Source: Xanthostigma xanthostigma
Taxonomy: Eukaryota > Arthropoda > Insecta > Raphidioptera > Raphidiidae
Direction: 5' to 3'
DNA: 64,000 nucleotides
Assembly: GCA_963575645.1 (NCBI GenBank)
Contig: OY754465.1
Coordinates: forward strand, 36,963,501 to 37,027,500
DNA letters: not shown here
Content: more model-generated notes on this DNA
Database searches by the model: none
Seen by the model: the letters and a program-made list of their open reading frames with translations, nothing else
What the model was told of the DNA's origin: nothing
Position numbering within the stretch: position 1 is the stretch's first letter

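Larger units (their letters stand above)
61506..63645 (+). other. Intron 26 (2,140 bp), contains an alternative last exon
   Basis: Phase-0 intron. Holds the alternative terminal exon (63054-63164) and its poly(A) signal. 61977-62003 is a long T run. 62085-62900 has several overlapping T-rich chance frames. Nothing else recognised. Confidence 0.7.

Noticed and set aside
62085..62621. Overlapping hydrophobic plus-strand frames
   Set aside because: T-rich intron sequence gives Phe/Leu/Ile runs in several frames at once. No splice sites place them in the gene.
63353..63968. Minus-strand frames of 122 and 64 codons at the right end
   Set aside because: Antisense shadows of the GC-rich exon 27 and its upstream intron.
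1..64000. Short stop/dystonin, dystrophin or alpha/beta-spectrin instead of nesprin
   Set aside because: Their rods are far shorter than the roughly 7,000 residues seen here, and no SH3, EF-hand, plakin or WW/ZZ domain occurs in the window.

Overview
The window is eukaryotic, almost certainly from an insect: AT-rich, intron-rich, and packed with short non-autonomous DNA transposons and tRNA-derived SINE-like repeats. The repeat style would fit a hemipteran, but that is only a guess. I see one gene. It runs on the + strand through the whole window and is open at both ends. Twenty-seven exons join without any frame conflict into about 7,182 codons, roughly 34% of the window. Nearly all of it is a chain of spectrin repeats (about 60 at ~110 residues each). 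A spectrin-repeat rod this long is known only from the giant nesprins (insect Msp300, vertebrate SYNE1), which link the nuclear envelope to actin. The N-terminal actin-binding part and the C-terminal KASH end would lie outside the window.

Layout. 1-11.4 kb: the densest coding part, with four exons, one of them a 6.58-kb mega-exon. 11.4-17.2 kb: a 5.8-kb intron with fold-back elements, tRNA-like repeats and a candidate 75-nt cassette exon. 17.2-28.9 kb: eleven rod exons separated by short introns, two of which carry a perfect 89-bp snapback hairpin and a hAT-type element. 28.7-30.5 kb: two small exons forming a Pro/Ser-rich hinge. 31.9-41.1 kb: five exons of further rod. 41.1-57.1 kb: a 16-kb intron that acts as a transposon trap (hAT MITEs with 8-bp target duplications, a mariner/pogo-like element with a transposase remnant, an inverted repeat pair, a THAP-like fragment). 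57.1-61.5 kb: five exons that end the rod. 61.5-64 kb: two competing 3' choices. One is a short terminal exon with a TAG stop and an AATAAA signal at 63286. The other is an exon from 63646 that runs off the window into a low-complexity linker.

The main points of interest are the alternative terminal exon (a probable KASH-less isoform), the 75-nt cassette, the strong bias to phase-0 introns at recurring places in the repeat (many exons could be skipped in frame), inverted repeats flanking exon 21, and several transposon nests with target-site duplications that can be read directly. Exon numbers used below count only the exons in this window.
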